Shown: piece after piece, positions 10,030-21,137 of the stretch
How the letters are laid out: each line of letters begins with the position of its first letter
How positions within the stretch are numbered: the stretch's first letter is position 1
Assembly (NCBI RefSeq): GCF_003951285.1
Contig: NZ_RXFQ01000001.1
Coordinates: 310,001-374,000 of the forward strand
Direction: 5' to 3'
Source: Variovorax beijingensis
GTDB lineage: Bacteria; Pseudomonadota; Gammaproteobacteria; Burkholderiales; Burkholderiaceae_C
Length of the DNA stretch: 64,000 bases
Position numbers and translations under genes: made by a program
The notes under the pieces: model-generated
The model's input: only the letters and a program-made list of their open reading frames with translations
Database searches by the model: none
What the model was told of the DNA's origin: nothing

Positions 10030-11133
10030 TCAGGCGCCGTGCGGCGCTGCGAGCCCGGCCTGCGCAAGCACCTGCTTCGCGTGCCGATAGCCCGCCGAAT
10101 CGGCGAGCGTGTTCCAGTCGAGCGGCGGCGTTTCCGGCAGCAGCGCCCGCCGGCGAGATTCGCTCTTCGCATCGGGCTGCCAGTGCCCTGCCCTGGCCGC
10201 CGCGGCGAAGCCATCAAGCAGTTCGTCGAGCGGCCGGCCATCGCCGATGCTCTGGTTGCACAGCATCGCCAGGTCGCAGCCCGCATCGAGTGCCGCCAGC
10301 GCGGCATCGGCATAGCTCAGCAGCTCGCCGTCGATGTAGCGCCCCGCCTCCATGCTCAGGTCATCGCTGAAGATGGCGCCATCGAAGCCAAGCCTGCTGC
10401 GCAGGATGTCCTTCAGCCACCTGGACGAAAAGCCCGCAGGCCGCTTGTCGACCTTCGGATAGATCACGTGCGCCGGCATCACCGCGGTGAGCGCACCCGT
10501 GAGCCAGTCGTAAGGCCGCGCATCGTCGGCCAGGATGGCCTTGAGGCTGCGCCGGTCGACCGGAATTTCCACGTGCGAATCGGCGGTGACGAAGCCGTGC
10601 CCCGGAAAGTGCTTGCCGCAATTGCGCATGCCCATCTGCAGCATGCCGTGCATCACGCTCTTGGCCAGCAGCGCCGCCACGCGCGGATCGCGGTGGAAGC
10701 TGCGGTCGCCGATCACGCTGCTGCCGCCGTAGTCGAGGTCGAGCACCGGCGCAAAGCTGAAGTCGACGCCGCAGGCGCGCAGCTCGGCGGCAAGCACCTG
10801 GCCGGCGGCCGTTGCGGCCTGCGTGGCGTGCATGGCATCGCGCATCCACAGCTCGCCCAGCGCGCGCATCGAGGGCAGGCGCGTGAAGCCGTCGGTGCGA
10901 AAGCGCTGCACCCGGCCGCCTTCGTGGTCCACGCAGACCAGCAGGTCGGGACGGATCGCCTTGATCTCGGCATTGAGCGCGCTCATCTGCGCACGGTCCT
11001 GCCAGTTGCGGGCGAAATGGATCACGCCGCCGACCAGCGGGTTGGCAATGCGCCGGCGGTCGGCGTCGTTCAACCCGGTGGCCGCCACGTCGATGATCAG
11101 CGGCGCGTGGGAACGGGCGAGCCCGGCGGTCAT
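10030..11133 (-). CDS. nagZ: Beta-N-acetylhexosaminidase NagZ (GH3)
   Basis: A 367-residue cytoplasmic glycosidase that removes GlcNAc from anhydromuropeptides during cell-wall recycling. GH3 hallmarks are GKHFPGHG at about 173-180, the Asp-His dyad in DSHVE (Asp185, His187) and the nucleophile Asp257 in FSDDLSM. The ATG at 11133 ([16 protein letters not shown]) overlaps the acpS stop by 4 bp. The frame runs on upstream through acpS, but only this start fits the family. It is the last gene of the long - strand run. In other bacteria NagZ products control AmpC induction; no ampR or ampC is visible here. Confidence 0.95.
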   Translation of the reverse strand: MTAGLARSHAPLIIDVAATGLNDADRRRIANPLVGGVIHFARNWQDRAQMSALNAEIKAIRPDLLVCVDHEGGRVQRFRTDGFTRLPSMRALGELWMRDAMHATQAATAAGQVLAAELRACGVDFSFAPVLDLDYGGSSVIGDRSFHRDPRVAALLAKSVMHGMLQMGMRNCGKHFPGHGFVTADSHVEIPVDRRSLKAILADDARPYDWLTGALTAVMPAHVIYPKVDKRPAGFSSRWLKDILRSRLGFDGAIFSDDLSMEAGRYIDGELLSYADAALAALDAGCDLAMLCNQSIGDGRPLDELLDGFAAAARAGHWQPDAKSESRRRALLPETPPLDWNTLADSAGYRHAKQVLAQAGLAAPHGA

Positions 11134-11522
11134 AGCTTCTCCACTACCACGAAGCTCGCGGCATATTCGGTTTCGTCGGTCACGGTGACGTGGGCCGTGA
11201 GGCCCCGGGCTTCGAACCATTCCTTGAGCTCGCCATGCAGCACGATGACGGGCTTGCCGCTGCGCAGGTTGGCGATCTCGCACAGGCGCCAGCTCATCGG
11301 CATGCGCATGCCCAGGCCGATGGCCTTGCTGAAGGCCTCCTTGGCGGAAAAACGCGTGGCGAGATAGCTCAGGCCGCGCTTGGGCCAGCGTTCGCTGCGG
11401 GCCTTCCAGACCGCGAATTCGGCGTCGCTCAGCACCCGGTGGGCAAAGCGCTCACCTTGGCGCTCGAACGTTGCGGCGATGCGCCGCAGATCACAGATGT
11501 CGGTACCAATGCCGTAGATCAT
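11130..11522 (-). CDS. acpS: Holo-[acyl-carrier-protein] synthase
   Basis: A 130-residue enzyme that transfers 4'-phosphopantetheine from CoA to the serine of ACP. The motif [12 protein letters not shown] has Asp8, and [11 protein letters not shown] has Glu62; together they bind magnesium. The ATG at 11522 (MIYGIGTD) is set by the family N terminus. It overlaps nagZ by 4 bp and follows pdxJ by 13 bp. Its substrate gene acpP is 13 kb upstream in the same transcriptional direction. The pdxJ-acpS pairing is widely conserved in proteobacteria. Confidence 0.96.
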   Translation of the reverse strand: MIYGIGTDICDLRRIAATFERQGERFAHRVLSDAEFAVWKARSERWPKRGLSYLATRFSAKEAFSKAIGLGMRMPMSWRLCEIANLRSGKPVIVLHGELKEWFEARGLTAHVTVTDETEYAASFVVVEKL

Positions 11523-11535
11523 GCCGCTCCAGCGT

Positions 11536-12300
11536 TCACTGCGCTTCTTCGATGCAGCGCAGGTATTCCTTGGTGGTGGCGGCGTAGCCCAGTTCGAGCG
11601 CATCGGCGATGAAGGCATGTCCGATGGAAACCTCCTGGACGCCGCGCACGGCGCGCAGGAACGCCGTGAGGTTGTCGCGGCTCAGGTCGTGGCCCGCATT
11701 GAGGCCGAGGCCCGCCGCTTGCGCCGCGCGTGCCGCTTCGACATAGCGCGCCAGCACGGCCCGCTCGTTCGGCGTGCCGCGCGATGCGGCATAGCCTTCG
11801 GTATACAGTTCCACGCGATCGGCGCCCACAGCCTTGGCCGCGGCCATCATCCCGGGGATGGGGTCCATGAAGAGGCTCACGCGCACCCCCAGGGCCTGGG
11901 CTTCGGCGATCAACGGGCGCAGGCGGTCGGCGTCTTCTGGGAAGCTCCAGCCATGGTCGCTGGTCGACTGGGTTTCGCTGTCGGGCACGAAGGTGGCCTG
12001 GTGCGGCTTCAGCGCGCGCACGAAGTCCATCAGGTTGTGGAAGGGGTTGCCTTCGATGTTGAACTCGATCGCGGGCCAGTCCCTGGCCAGCAGCGCGGCC
12101 AGATCGCTCACGTCGTGCGGCCGGATGTGGCGCTCGTCGGGCCGCGGGTGCACGGTGATGCCCTGCGCTCCGGCGGCAAGGCAGGCCTTGGCGGCAGTGA
12201 GCACGCTCGGAATGCCGAGATGGCGCGTATTGCGCACCAGGGCCACCTTGTTGAGGTTGACCGACAGCGAGGTGGTAGCGGAATGGCCGGGAGTGCTCAT
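11536..12300 (-). CDS. pdxJ: Pyridoxine 5'-phosphate synthase
   Basis: A 254-residue TIM-barrel enzyme that closes the pyridoxine ring from 1-deoxyxylulose 5-phosphate and 3-amino-2-oxopropyl phosphate in vitamin B6 synthesis. Family motifs include [15 protein letters not shown] at the N terminus, [13 protein letters not shown], and [11 protein letters not shown] with the substrate-binding residues. The ATG at 12300 overlaps the recO stop by 4 bp. No other B6 gene is nearby. The recO-pdxJ-acpS order matches that of many gamma- and beta-proteobacteria. Confidence 0.96.
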   Translation of the reverse strand: MSTPGHSATTSLSVNLNKVALVRNTRHLGIPSVLTAAKACLAAGAQGITVHPRPDERHIRPHDVSDLAALLARDWPAIEFNIEGNPFHNLMDFVRALKPHQATFVPDSETQSTSDHGWSFPEDADRLRPLIAEAQALGVRVSLFMDPIPGMMAAAKAVGADRVELYTEGYAASRGTPNERAVLARYVEAARAAQAAGLGLNAGHDLSRDNLTAFLRAVRGVQEVSIGHAFIADALELGYAATTKEYLRCIEEAQ

Positions 12301-13070
12301 AGGGCTTGCAAATCTCTCATCATCTGCCGCGTGCGCAGCGTGGACACACCGCAATGGTAGTTGAGCAGGGCGCGCAGCTGGTTCCTGAGGGCGCTGTTGC
12401 TGCCGGCATTCATGGTGGCAATCTCGCGCAGCGTGGCCGTGAAGGGCGCGCGATCGTCGAGCACGCCCTGCAGCGACTGCCAGTCGGCACCGGCCAGCGC
12501 CGCCTCGGCTTCGGCCGCCAGCCGCAGGCCGGCTTCGGGCACCAGGGTGTAGCGGGCATCGGCCACCAGCGGCTCGAGCGTGAGGGTCTGCGCGTCGAGC
12601 GACGGCAGCAGGCCCACTTCGCGCAGCAGCAGCAGCTCGAAGGCGCGCAGCGCCGCGGCCTGGGTGGTGGCCTGCGCGCCGGCGTGGTCGCCCGCCAGCA
12701 CCTGGACCACGCCCGCATAGGCATCGAACAGCGCCTCGTGGGCGTCGTCCCGCGCCAGCAGGCGCAGCAGCAGTTCGTTGACGTAGTAGCCCGAGAGCAG
12801 CGCCTCGCCGGTCGGCATGACATGGCCGCCCATCCATTCGGCGCCCTTGAGCGTGCGGATCTCGGCATCGCCGCCGTAGTTGAGCTGCAGCGGCTGCAGC
12901 GGCAGCAGCACCGGCCTGAAATTGGAGCTCGGCCGCTTCGCCCCCTTGGCCACCAGCGCGATGCGCCCGTGGTGCCGGGTGAAGACCTCGAGGATCAGGC
13001 TCGACTCGCTCCAGTCGTAGCGATGGAGCACGTACGCCGGTTCGTGCGAAACGCGGTGGGCAGTTGCCAC
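12297..13070 (-). CDS. recO: DNA repair protein RecO
   Basis: A 257-residue protein that helps load RecA on SSB-coated single strands in the RecFOR pathway. It has an N-terminal OB fold ([32 protein letters not shown]) and a helical C-terminal domain ([12 protein letters not shown]). No zinc-finger cysteines are present, as in other proteobacterial RecO. The likely start is GTG at 13070, one base after the era stop; no ATG lies close. The stop overlaps pdxJ by 4 bp, so translation of era, recO and pdxJ is probably coupled. Confidence 0.94.
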   Translation of the reverse strand: MATAHRVSHEPAYVLHRYDWSESSLILEVFTRHHGRIALVAKGAKRPSSNFRPVLLPLQPLQLNYGGDAEIRTLKGAEWMGGHVMPTGEALLSGYYVNELLLRLLARDDAHEALFDAYAGVVQVLAGDHAGAQATTQAAALRAFELLLLREVGLLPSLDAQTLTLEPLVADARYTLVPEAGLRLAAEAEAALAGADWQSLQGVLDDRAPFTATLREIATMNAGSNSALRNQLRALLNYHCGVSTLRTRQMMRDLQAL

Positions 13071-13071
13071 T

Positions 13072-14037
13072 TCATTCGTAGCCGAACGAGCGCACGCGGG
13101 CTTCGTCGTCGGCCCAGCCGGACCGCACCTTGACCCACAGTTCGAGAAACACCTTGGCGTCGGCCAGCTTTTCGAGCTCGACCCGGGTTTCCATGCCGAT
13201 GCGCTTGATGCGTTCGCCCTTGTCGCCGATCACCATGGCCTTGTGGCCGTCGCGCTCCACCACGATGGTGGCGGCGATGCGCAGCAGGCGCTTCTGGCCC
13301 TTTTTCTGCGGCGGCTCTTCCTCGAACTTGTCGATGATCACGGTCGAGGTGTAGGGCAGTTCGTCGCCGGTCAGGCGGAACAGCTTTTCGCGCACCAGCT
13401 CGCCCGCGAGGAACTTCTCGCTGCGGTCGGTGAGCTCGTCCTCGGCATAGAACCAGGGCTGCTCGGGCAGGTATTTCTCGCAGATGCCGAACAGGCGCTC
13501 GATATCCTTGGCATTCTTGGCCGACATCGGCACGAACTCGGCGAAGGCGTGCTTCGCCTGCATGGTCTGCAGCCACGGCGCGATGTCGCCACGGCGGTGC
13601 ACGTTGTCGAGCTTGTTGGCGAGCAGCACGGTCGGAATGCCCTTGCCGAGCAGCTTGAGCACCCGCTCGTCGGCCGGCGTGAAGCTGCCGGCCTCGACCA
13701 CGAAAAGGATCAGGTCCACGTCGCCGACCGCGCCCTGCACGGTCTTGTTGAGCGACTTGTTCAGCGCGTTGGCATGCAGGGTCTGGAAGCCCGGCGTATC
13801 GACGAACACGAACTGCGTGGCGCCCAGCGTGCGCATGCCCGTGATGCGGTGCCGCGTGGTCTGCGCCTTGCGCGAGGTGATGCTGATCTTCTGCCCCACC
13901 AGCGCATTGAGCAGCGTCGACTTGCCCACGTTGGGCTTGCCGACAATGGCGATCAGGCCGCAGTGCTGGGGGCCGCTTGCGCCCGTCTCGCCCGCCGGGC
14001 CCTGGGAGTCTGCTGCTGATTTGATAGCGTCGTTCAT
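13072..14037 (-). CDS. era: GTPase Era
   Basis: A 321-residue GTPase that binds the 3' end of 16S rRNA during 30S assembly. The G motifs are G1 GKPNVGKS (33-40), G3 DTPG (80-83) and G4 NKLD (141-144); a type II KH domain with [13 protein letters not shown] sits near 270-282. The first 26 residues ([17 protein letters not shown]) are a low-complexity extension compared with E. coli Era. They are partly encoded by a GATAGC/GCTATC-type repeat sequence. It follows rnc by 7 bp, a linkage kept across most proteobacteria. Confidence 0.96.
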   Translation of the reverse strand: MNDAIKSAADSQGPAGETGASGPQHCGLIAIVGKPNVGKSTLLNALVGQKISITSRKAQTTRHRITGMRTLGATQFVFVDTPGFQTLHANALNKSLNKTVQGAVGDVDLILFVVEAGSFTPADERVLKLLGKGIPTVLLANKLDNVHRRGDIAPWLQTMQAKHAFAEFVPMSAKNAKDIERLFGICEKYLPEQPWFYAEDELTDRSEKFLAGELVREKLFRLTGDELPYTSTVIIDKFEEEPPQKKGQKRLLRIAATIVVERDGHKAMVIGDKGERIKRIGMETRVELEKLADAKVFLELWVKVRSGWADDEARVRSFGYE

Positions 14038-14044
14038 TCTGATT

Positions 14045-14731
14045 TCACGCGGCCCCGCGTGCCTTGAGCCGGATCAACATGGCCGCCGCGGCAGCCTGCT
14101 CGCCGGCACGTCGCGAACCACCGATGCCGCGTTCGCGCAGGGCCAACTCAGGCACCTCGCACTCGACGTCGAAGGTCTGCTTGTGCGCTGCGCCGAGCGT
14201 GGCCGCCACGCGGTACACCGGCAGCTTCATTTTGTGACCCTGCAGCCATTCCTGCAATTCGGTCTTCGGATCCTTGGCCACCGCGTCCATGCGCGGATTG
14301 ATTTCGACCGACTCGTAGAGCCGCCGCACCAGCGCCTCGGCGGCTGAAAAGCCGGCATCGAGGTAGACGGCGCCAATCAGCGCCTCGAGCGCGTCGGCCA
14401 GGATCGACGGCCGGTTGGGACCGCCGGAACGCGCCTCGCCTTCGCCGAGCCGCAGCAATGGCGACAGCTGCAGTTCCAGCGCCAGGCGGTGCAGGGTGTC
14501 CTGCTTGACCAGGTTGGCCCGCACGCGCGACAGGTCGCCTTCGGGCAGGGCCGACAGGCGCGTGTACAGCAGGTGCGATACCGCCAGGTTGAGCACCGAG
14601 TCGCCCAGGAACTCGAGGCGCTCGTTGTGGTCGGCCGAAAAGCTGCGGTGCGTGAGCGCGAGCTGGAGCAGCCGCGTGTCGGAGAACGAATGCTTGAGGC
14701 GCGCCTGCAGCGCCGTGAGGCCGCCGTCCAC
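14045..14731 (-). CDS. rnc: Ribonuclease III
   Basis: A double-strand RNA endonuclease of about 228 residues, needed for rRNA processing. The signature [12 protein letters not shown] (38-49) carries the metal ligands Glu40 and Asp44; a second acidic pair lies in [15 protein letters not shown]-terminal dsRNA-binding domain ends in [20 protein letters not shown]. The start is uncertain. I use GTG at 14731 ([12 protein letters not shown]), 17 bp past the DUF4845 stop, because no ATG exists before the domain; no clear ribosome site is seen. RNase III commonly represses its own mRNA, which could apply here. Confidence 0.93.
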   Translation of the reverse strand: MDGGLTALQARLKHSFSDTRLLQLALTHRSFSADHNERLEFLGDSVLNLAVSHLLYTRLSALPEGDLSRVRANLVKQDTLHRLALELQLSPLLRLGEGEARSGGPNRPSILADALEALIGAVYLDAGFSAAEALVRRLYESVEINPRMDAVAKDPKTELQEWLQGHKMKLPVYRVAATLGAAHKQTFDVECEVPELALRERGIGGSRRAGEQAAAAAMLIRLKARGAA

Positions 14732-14748
14732 CTTGCGTGTCGCCGCGT

Positions 14749-15117
14749 TCAGCGGGTCTCGCCCTTGTACTTGAGCACCAGGTACGCCGGCCCGAACAAG
14801 GGAATCTCGCGCTCGTAGGCATACGAGACGACCACCTTGTCGCCGACCTTCCTGATGTCGAGGTCCTTGCCCGAAACCGACTGGAAGTCGTCGATGGCCT
14901 GGGCCCGGTCGAAGATCGCGCGCACTTCGGGCACGGTGGTGCCTTCCTTGGCCTTGTTGGCGGCCTTGTCGATGGCCTGCCATTCGATCAGCGTCGGGAT
15001 GACCTGCGCGACGACAACGCCGACGCAACCCAGCACCACGGCGACAAACACCAGACCGATGAACGAGATGCCGCGCTGGTGCGCGGCCCTGCTGCGGATG
15101 GACCGATTTGTTCTCAT
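14749..15117 (-). CDS. DUF4845 small membrane protein
   Basis: A 122-residue protein with a basic start, one hydrophobic helix (about 17-40, [20 protein letters not shown]) and a soluble remainder, probably outside the membrane. The N terminus looks like a type IV pilin or pseudopilin leader (RGISFIGL), but the rest fits DUF4845, a family that recurs between lepB and rnc in beta- and gamma-proteobacteria. No function is known. It sits 31 bp after lepB and 17 bp before rnc, so it is part of this operon. Confidence 0.85.
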   Translation of the reverse strand: MRTNRSIRSRAAHQRGISFIGLVFVAVVLGCVGVVVAQVIPTLIEWQAIDKAANKAKEGTTVPEVRAIFDRAQAIDDFQSVSGKDLDIRKVGDKVVVSYAYEREIPLFGPAYLVLKYKGETR

Positions 15118-15148
15118 GCCCTCTTACCCCTCGAACAATGCTGACTGC

Positions 15149-16114
15149 TTATTGGAATGGACCGATGCGACCCAGGTCGCCGAAGTTCATCCAGACGAAG
15201 AACGCCCTGCCCACGATGTTCTTGTCCGGAACGAAGCCCCAGAAACGGGAGTCCGCCGAATTATCGCGGTTGTCGCCCATCATGAAGTAGTTGCCGGCCG
15301 GCACCTTGCAGACCACGCCTTCGACGGAGTAGCGGCAGTTCTCGCGGTACGGAAAGTCGGTGGCGCCCTGGACGAAGGCCGGACCGGCATCGTCGTTGAG
15401 CAGCCTGTGCTGCTTGCCGCCGAGGTCTTCGTTGAACTGCCTGAGCAGGCGCATCGACTCGCTGTCGAGGTAGTCGGGCATCGGGTTCTTGGAAACCGGC
15501 TGGCCGTTGATGGTGAGCTTCTTGTTCAAGTAGGCCACTTCGTCGCCCGGGATGCCGACCACGCGCTTGATGTAGTCCATGCTCGGCTTGGGCGGATAGC
15601 GGAACACCACCACGTCGCCGCGCGCCAGCGGCGTGCCGTCGGTGATCTTGGTGTTGATGACCGGCAGGCGCAGGCCGTAGGTGAACTTGTTCACCAGGAT
15701 CAGGTCGCCCGTGAGCAGCGTGGGCATCATCGAACCCGACGGAATCTTGAAGGGCTCGTACAGGAACGAGCGCAGCAGGAACACCACCAGGATCACCGGG
15801 AAGAGCCCCGCCGTCCAGTCGAGCCACCACGGCTGCATCAGCAGGCGCTCGCCGGCCTTGGCGTCGACGGTGTCGACCTGCGTGATGCCCTGGCCGGCCA
15901 GGCGCGCGTTGCGCTCGCTCAGGGAGGCTTCGAGCGCCGCGGCGGCGCGCTCGCGCCGCGGCAGGAAGTAGAAGCGCTCGGCCAGCCAGTACAGGCCGGT
16001 GACCACCGTGGCCAGGAACAGCAGGAGCGCGAAATTGCCCTCGATGGCACCAAAGTACCAGGCACCGACATAGCCGGCAAAGGCCGCGAGGACCAGGGAA
16101 GTGATGAATGCCAT
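15149..16114 (-). CDS. lepB: Signal peptidase I
   Basis: A 321-residue inner-membrane protease that removes signal peptides from exported proteins. Two N-terminal helices (about 4-20 and 28-46) are followed by a cytoplasmic loop and a third helix near 102-116. The Ser-Lys dyad is Ser128 (IPSGSMMPTL) and Lys183 (YIKRVVGIPGDEV). The late GDNRDNSADSR box is also present. The ATG at 16114 gives MAFITSLVLAAF; the frame extends upstream into lepA but without homology. It lies 8 bp after the lepA stop, the classic lepA-lepB pair. Confidence 0.97.
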   Translation of the reverse strand: MAFITSLVLAAFAGYVGAWYFGAIEGNFALLLFLATVVTGLYWLAERFYFLPRRERAAAALEASLSERNARLAGQGITQVDTVDAKAGERLLMQPWWLDWTAGLFPVILVVFLLRSFLYEPFKIPSGSMMPTLLTGDLILVNKFTYGLRLPVINTKITDGTPLARGDVVVFRYPPKPSMDYIKRVVGIPGDEVAYLNKKLTINGQPVSKNPMPDYLDSESMRLLRQFNEDLGGKQHRLLNDDAGPAFVQGATDFPYRENCRYSVEGVVCKVPAGNYFMMGDNRDNSADSRFWGFVPDKNIVGRAFFVWMNFGDLGRIGPFQ

Positions 16115-16122
16115 TTTTGAGA

Positions 16123-17934
<1,812 letters not shown>

Positions 17935-17986
17935 CAACGGGAACGCTTAAGTACTTGAATTGGCTCGTGCGCAGAGTGCGACAGGC

Positions 17987-18020
17987 AAGAAAAAAGGGCG
18001 CGTCTTCTGGAGACGCGCCC
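17987..18020 (-). terminator. Rho-independent terminator upstream of lepA (- strand)
   Basis: A perfect 10-bp stem (GGGCGCGTCT at 17996-18005, AGACGCGCCC at 18011-18020) with a 5-base loop. It is followed in the - direction by TTTTTTCTT. The U-tract lies only on the lepA side, so it stops - strand transcripts entering from the mucD side. As mucD already has its own terminator, this one probably ends a short separate transcript or acts as a lepA leader attenuator. Confidence 0.75.
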
Positions 18021-18054
18021 TGAACCAACAAGCAATGGCAACTGCAGTAGTTGG
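17987..18054 (-). ncRNA. Candidate small RNA (about 65 nt) upstream of lepA
   Basis: A -10-like TACAAT at 18066-18061 would place transcription start near 18054. The strong terminator ends at 17987, giving an RNA of roughly 65-70 nt with a typical U-tailed end. Its 5' part can form a small CAACT/AGTTG hairpin and its middle is single-stranded (CATTGCTTGTTGG). The -35 is poor (ATGTAC at 17-bp spacing). This is inference from signals; I do not recognise the RNA as a known family. Confidence 0.3.
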
Positions 18055-18060
18055 AGCTTC

Positions 18061-18066
18061 ATTGTA
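18061..18066 (-). promoter_or_regulatory. Candidate -10 element of the small RNA
   Basis: On the - strand TGCCTACAATGAAG contains TACAAT, one mismatch from the sigma-70 consensus. It lies 40 bp upstream of the terminator stem. A weak ATGTAC occupies the -35 position. Confidence 0.3.
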
Positions 18067-18147
18067 GGCAAAAAGGGAGGCACGTACATCCGGGGACAGG
18101 GTCAAAACGGGTCGTTGCAGGTCCACAACATCAAAGATATAAACAAC

Positions 18148-18156
18148 TTATCCACA
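18148..18156 (+). other. Isolated DnaA-box consensus
   Basis: TTATCCACA matches the DnaA-box consensus exactly and lies in the AT-richer part of the mucD-lepA gap. It is a single copy with no cluster, and no dnaA, dnaN or gidA gene is near, so it is not an origin. It could be a regulatory DnaA site or chance. Confidence 0.25.
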
Positions 18157-18400
18157 AGATCGGTGGAGCACTCCATGAACAACTTGTGGGCGATCTGTGG
18201 AGCGCCGGTGGACTGCTGTCTGACATCTCGCATGGTGAAGGAAAGCTCTCCCCTTATGCGCGGACCCGCCGCCCAATGGCTTCTATTCTACCGAAAATCG
18301 TCCTAAGCCTATCTATAAGTTAGTGAGTACAAACAAAATTGACACGCTTTCGGCCCGGAATTTTTTTTGAAACCGGGCGCTCCAGCGTCGCAAACACCTC

Positions 18401-18437
18401 AAAAAATAGGCCCCAAACCCGAGTGACGGGTGGGGCC
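18401..18437 (-). terminator. Rho-independent terminator of the rpoE-rseA-rseB-mucD operon
   Basis: Nineteen bases past the mucD stop, GGCCCCA (18409-18415) pairs with TGGGGCC (18431-18437), with an inner CCCG/CGGG pair. The - strand continues TATTTTTT. Position and polarity fit the end of the mucD transcript. Confidence 0.7.
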
Positions 18438-18456
18438 ACTTGACGGAAAGGCCGGA

Positions 18457-19947
18457 TCAGCGTGCGGGACGGATCAGGGCGTACTGGGCCCACTCGCCGC
18501 GGCGGAACAGCACGCTCAGGGGCTTGCCCTTGTCGGCCTTGGCGACCGCGGATTCGAATTCCTTGACGCTCGAGACCTCGATATTGCCCACGGCAAGGAT
18601 CACGTCTCCTTCACGCAGGCCGGCCCTCGCGGCGACATCGCTTGCCGCCTCGATGCGCACGCCGCCACGCATCTTGAGTTCCTTCTTCTGGGCGTCGGTC
18701 AGGTCGCTCACCACCAGGCCGAGCGCCTTGCCGGCCGCCGACGGCTTGGCCTGCGGCTCCTCGCGCTCGGGCTGGCGCTTGCCGGACGGCTTGGATTCAG
18801 GATCGCCCTCGGCCACGGTGACCGAGAGCTCGCGCGTGCTGCCGTTGCGGAACACCGTCAGCGTGTTCCTGGCGCCGGGCTTGGTGCTGGCCACCGAGCG
18901 CGACAGGTCGCTGGGTGTCTCGATGGCCTTGTCGCCGTACTTGGTGATGATGTCGCCTTCGCGCACGCCGGCCTTGTCTGCCGCCGAACCCGGCACCACG
19001 CTGCTCACAAGCGCACCGCGCGCCTTGCCGAGCCCGATGGATTCGGCCACGTCCTTGGAGACCGAGCCGATGGTCACGCCGATCAGCCCGCGCGAAACGC
19101 GGCCGGTGGCGCGCAGCTGGTCGCTGACGCGGATCGCCTCGTCGATCGGGATCGAGAACGAAATGCCCATGTAGCCGCCCGAGCGCGAATAGATCTGGCT
19201 GTTGATGCCCACCACTTCGCCGCGCAGGTTGATCAGCGGGCCGCCCGAGTTGCCGGGATTGATGGCCACGTCGGTCTGGATCAGGGGCACCAGGTCGCCG
19301 GTATCGCGTTGCTTCGCGCTCACGATGCCGGCGGTCACGGTGTTCTCCAGGCCGAACGGCGAACCGATGGCCATGACCCATTCGCCAACGCGCAGCTTCG
19401 AGATGTCGCCGACCTTCACCACCGGCAGGCTCGTCGCCTCGATCTTGACCACGGCGACGTCGCTGCGCTTGTCGGCACCGATCAGCTTGGCCTTGAATTC
19501 GCGCTTGTCGGTCAGCGTGACGAATATTTCGGATGCATCCTCGATCACGTGGGCATTGGTCATGACATAGCCGTCGGCGGAAAGGATGAAGCCCGAGCCC
19601 ACGCCGCGCGGACGCTCTTCCTCCTGCGGCTGCTGCGGCCGGTTCGGGCGCGGGCCCGGACGCGGGTTGCCCGGCAGCGGCTGCCCGAAGAAGCGCCGGA
19701 AGAACTCCTGCATCTCCTCGTCCATTTCGCCGCTGCCGCCGCTCGAAGTCACTTTCTCGACGGTACGGATACCGACCACGGCCGGCCCGACCTGTTCCAC
19801 GAGATCGGCGAAATCGGGCAATCCGCGCGCCTGCGGCGTCTGTGCCATGGCCGGCGCGGCCGGCAGGAAACCCACGGCTGCCGAGCAGGCCATGCCGAAT
19901 GCGAAGAGATAGGAACGAAGCTTGTGTCCCTCGACTTTGAACATCAT
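18457..19947 (-). CDS. mucD: DegP/MucD-type periplasmic serine protease
   Basis: A 496-residue HtrA-family protease that degrades misfolded envelope proteins. A signal peptide (residues 1-35, ending PAMAQ) is followed by a trypsin-like domain with His133 (TNAHV), Asp163 (SDVAVVK) and Ser234 (GNSGGPL), then two PDZ domains (about 290-385 and 405-490). A Pro-rich, RPQQPQEEE-type loop sits before the catalytic domain. Two successive ATGs (19947 and 19944) could start it. Its place at the end of the sigma-E operon matches Pseudomonas mucD and suggests control by RpoE. A terminator follows 19 bases later. Confidence 0.94.
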   Translation of the reverse strand: MMFKVEGHKLRSYLFAFGMACSAAVGFLPAAPAMAQTPQARGLPDFADLVEQVGPAVVGIRTVEKVTSSGGSGEMDEEMQEFFRRFFGQPLPGNPRPGPRPNRPQQPQEEERPRGVGSGFILSADGYVMTNAHVIEDASEIFVTLTDKREFKAKLIGADKRSDVAVVKIEATSLPVVKVGDISKLRVGEWVMAIGSPFGLENTVTAGIVSAKQRDTGDLVPLIQTDVAINPGNSGGPLINLRGEVVGINSQIYSRSGGYMGISFSIPIDEAIRVSDQLRATGRVSRGLIGVTIGSVSKDVAESIGLGKARGALVSSVVPGSAADKAGVREGDIITKYGDKAIETPSDLSRSVASTKPGARNTLTVFRNGSTRELSVTVAEGDPESKPSGKRQPEREEPQAKPSAAGKALGLVVSDLTDAQKKELKMRGGVRIEAASDVAARAGLREGDVILAVGNIEVSSVKEFESAVAKADKGKPLSVLFRRGEWAQYALIRPAR

Positions 19948-20046
19948 CGGTTTTCTTTCAAAAGAACAGAGCGGCCAAAAGAAGAAGAGCTATGAGTCGG
20001 TGATGCGGACTTGGTTCAGCGCCATCTGCTGCGCATGCGCAGCGGG

Positions 20047-21117
20047 TCAGCGCGTACGCGCGAGGCTTTGGGCGAACGCATTGAGCGTCTGCTGCGGCAC
20101 CTCGCCCACGGCGGTCAGCCACCAATCGCTCACCGGTTCGGGCAATCGCCGGCGAATGGCGTTGGTTGCCCCGATTGTCAGCACGCCATCGCGGGGCGCA
20201 CGCTTTTCATCGTAACGCTCGATGAAAAGCGACACCGAGGCCAGGCCATCGGAGAAGGTCCACTGGACGGTGCGGTCCTGCCCCGCCTTGTTGTCGCTGC
20301 CGGCCGGACGCCTGTAGAAGCTGCGCGGCTTGAAGCCGGCCACCGGCGCCTTGAGCACCCAGCCCTCGTCCTGCGCGCTGGCGCGCTCGAGCTCCAGCTT
20401 CTCGACGCGGTAGCCGCTGGTGTTGGTCATCATCTGCGCGAGCGCCTGCGCCTTGATCGGTGCGTCGAGCTGCAACTCGGAAAACGCCGATTGCTCCACC
20501 ACACGGGATTCGGCGTCCACCGTCTGCAGCTTCACCACGAGGCCGGAACGGCGCTCGCTCCAGATGCGATAGCCGAAGCGCAGCCCGTCGTTCGGCACCA
20601 GCTGCACCACGTCGGCGTCGAAGCCCGCCACACGGTCCTTGCCGATGGCGCGAACGTCGTAGAAATCGCCGATCGACGAATCGGGCTTGTCGGGCAGATT
20701 GGGAAACAGGTCGAGGTTCTCGCGCTTCTCGACCTTCACGACCTTCGCCTCGGGCAGGAAGGTCATCACATGGTGGTTGCGCCTGAACGTGGAGCGCGGT
20801 GGCCCCGACAGGGCCTCGATGCGCTCGATCTGCAGGTCGCCGTCGCGCACATGCCAGATGCGTGCGCTCGACAGGTCGCCACCCGCAGCCGAAACCACGA
20901 AGGTGCCGACGTAATTGCGCTGCCGGGCCCCCGTGTGCATGCGCTGCAGCCATTCGACGACGCTCATCGAGGGCGGCGCATCGCCCGACTGGGCCGAGGC
21001 CGTCCCCTTGGCGTTCGCCAGCCCGGGCCGGGTCTGCGCGGCCGCGATCTGCGCAAAACAAAAAGCAGCGAGCACCAGCGCGAACGCGCGTGCGGAGATC
21101 GGCATCTGAACGGTCAT
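20047..21117 (-). CDS. rseB: Sigma-E regulatory protein RseB/MucB
   Basis: A 356-residue periplasmic protein with a signal peptide (about 1-27, ending AQIAAAQ). The N-terminal LolA-like domain begins with VVEWLQRMHTGARQRNYVGT, a MucB/RseB hallmark. The C-terminal domain includes VQWTFSDGLASVSLFIE and the late TNAIRRRLPEP. RseB binds the anti-sigma factor RseA and shields it from proteolysis until envelope damage or lipid signals release it. It is 20 bp downstream of rseA and 99 bp upstream of mucD. Confidence 0.92.
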   Translation of the reverse strand: MTVQMPISARAFALVLAAFCFAQIAAAQTRPGLANAKGTASAQSGDAPPSMSVVEWLQRMHTGARQRNYVGTFVVSAAGGDLSSARIWHVRDGDLQIERIEALSGPPRSTFRRNHHVMTFLPEAKVVKVEKRENLDLFPNLPDKPDSSIGDFYDVRAIGKDRVAGFDADVVQLVPNDGLRFGYRIWSERRSGLVVKLQTVDAESRVVEQSAFSELQLDAPIKAQALAQMMTNTSGYRVEKLELERASAQDEGWVLKAPVAGFKPRSFYRRPAGSDNKAGQDRTVQWTFSDGLASVSLFIERYDEKRAPRDGVLTIGATNAIRRRLPEPVSDWWLTAVGEVPQQTLNAFAQSLARTR

Positions 21118-21137
21118 TGGAGAGCGACGGGCGCGGA

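Larger units (their letters stand above)
17935..18456. other. 522-bp non-coding region between mucD and lepA
   Basis: No credible gene is present: the small open frames here have no ribosome site or known motif. Reading in the - direction it holds the mucD terminator (18437-18401), a relatively AT-rich stretch, a perfect DnaA-box consensus (18148-18156), a TACAAT -10-like hexamer (18066-18061) and a second strong terminator (18020-17987). The base composition is clearly lower in GC than that of the flanking genes. The best explanation is a small RNA gene plus the lepA promoter. Confidence 0.6.

Noticed and set aside
18148..18156. DnaA box as part of a replication origin
   Set aside because: Only one box, no AT-rich unwinding element and no dnaA-dnaN-gyrB neighbourhood.
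18051..18323. Small + strand frames of 63-90 codons between lepA and mucD
   Set aside because: No ribosome site, no known motif, and composition typical of non-coding DNA; the RNA signals on the - strand explain the region better.
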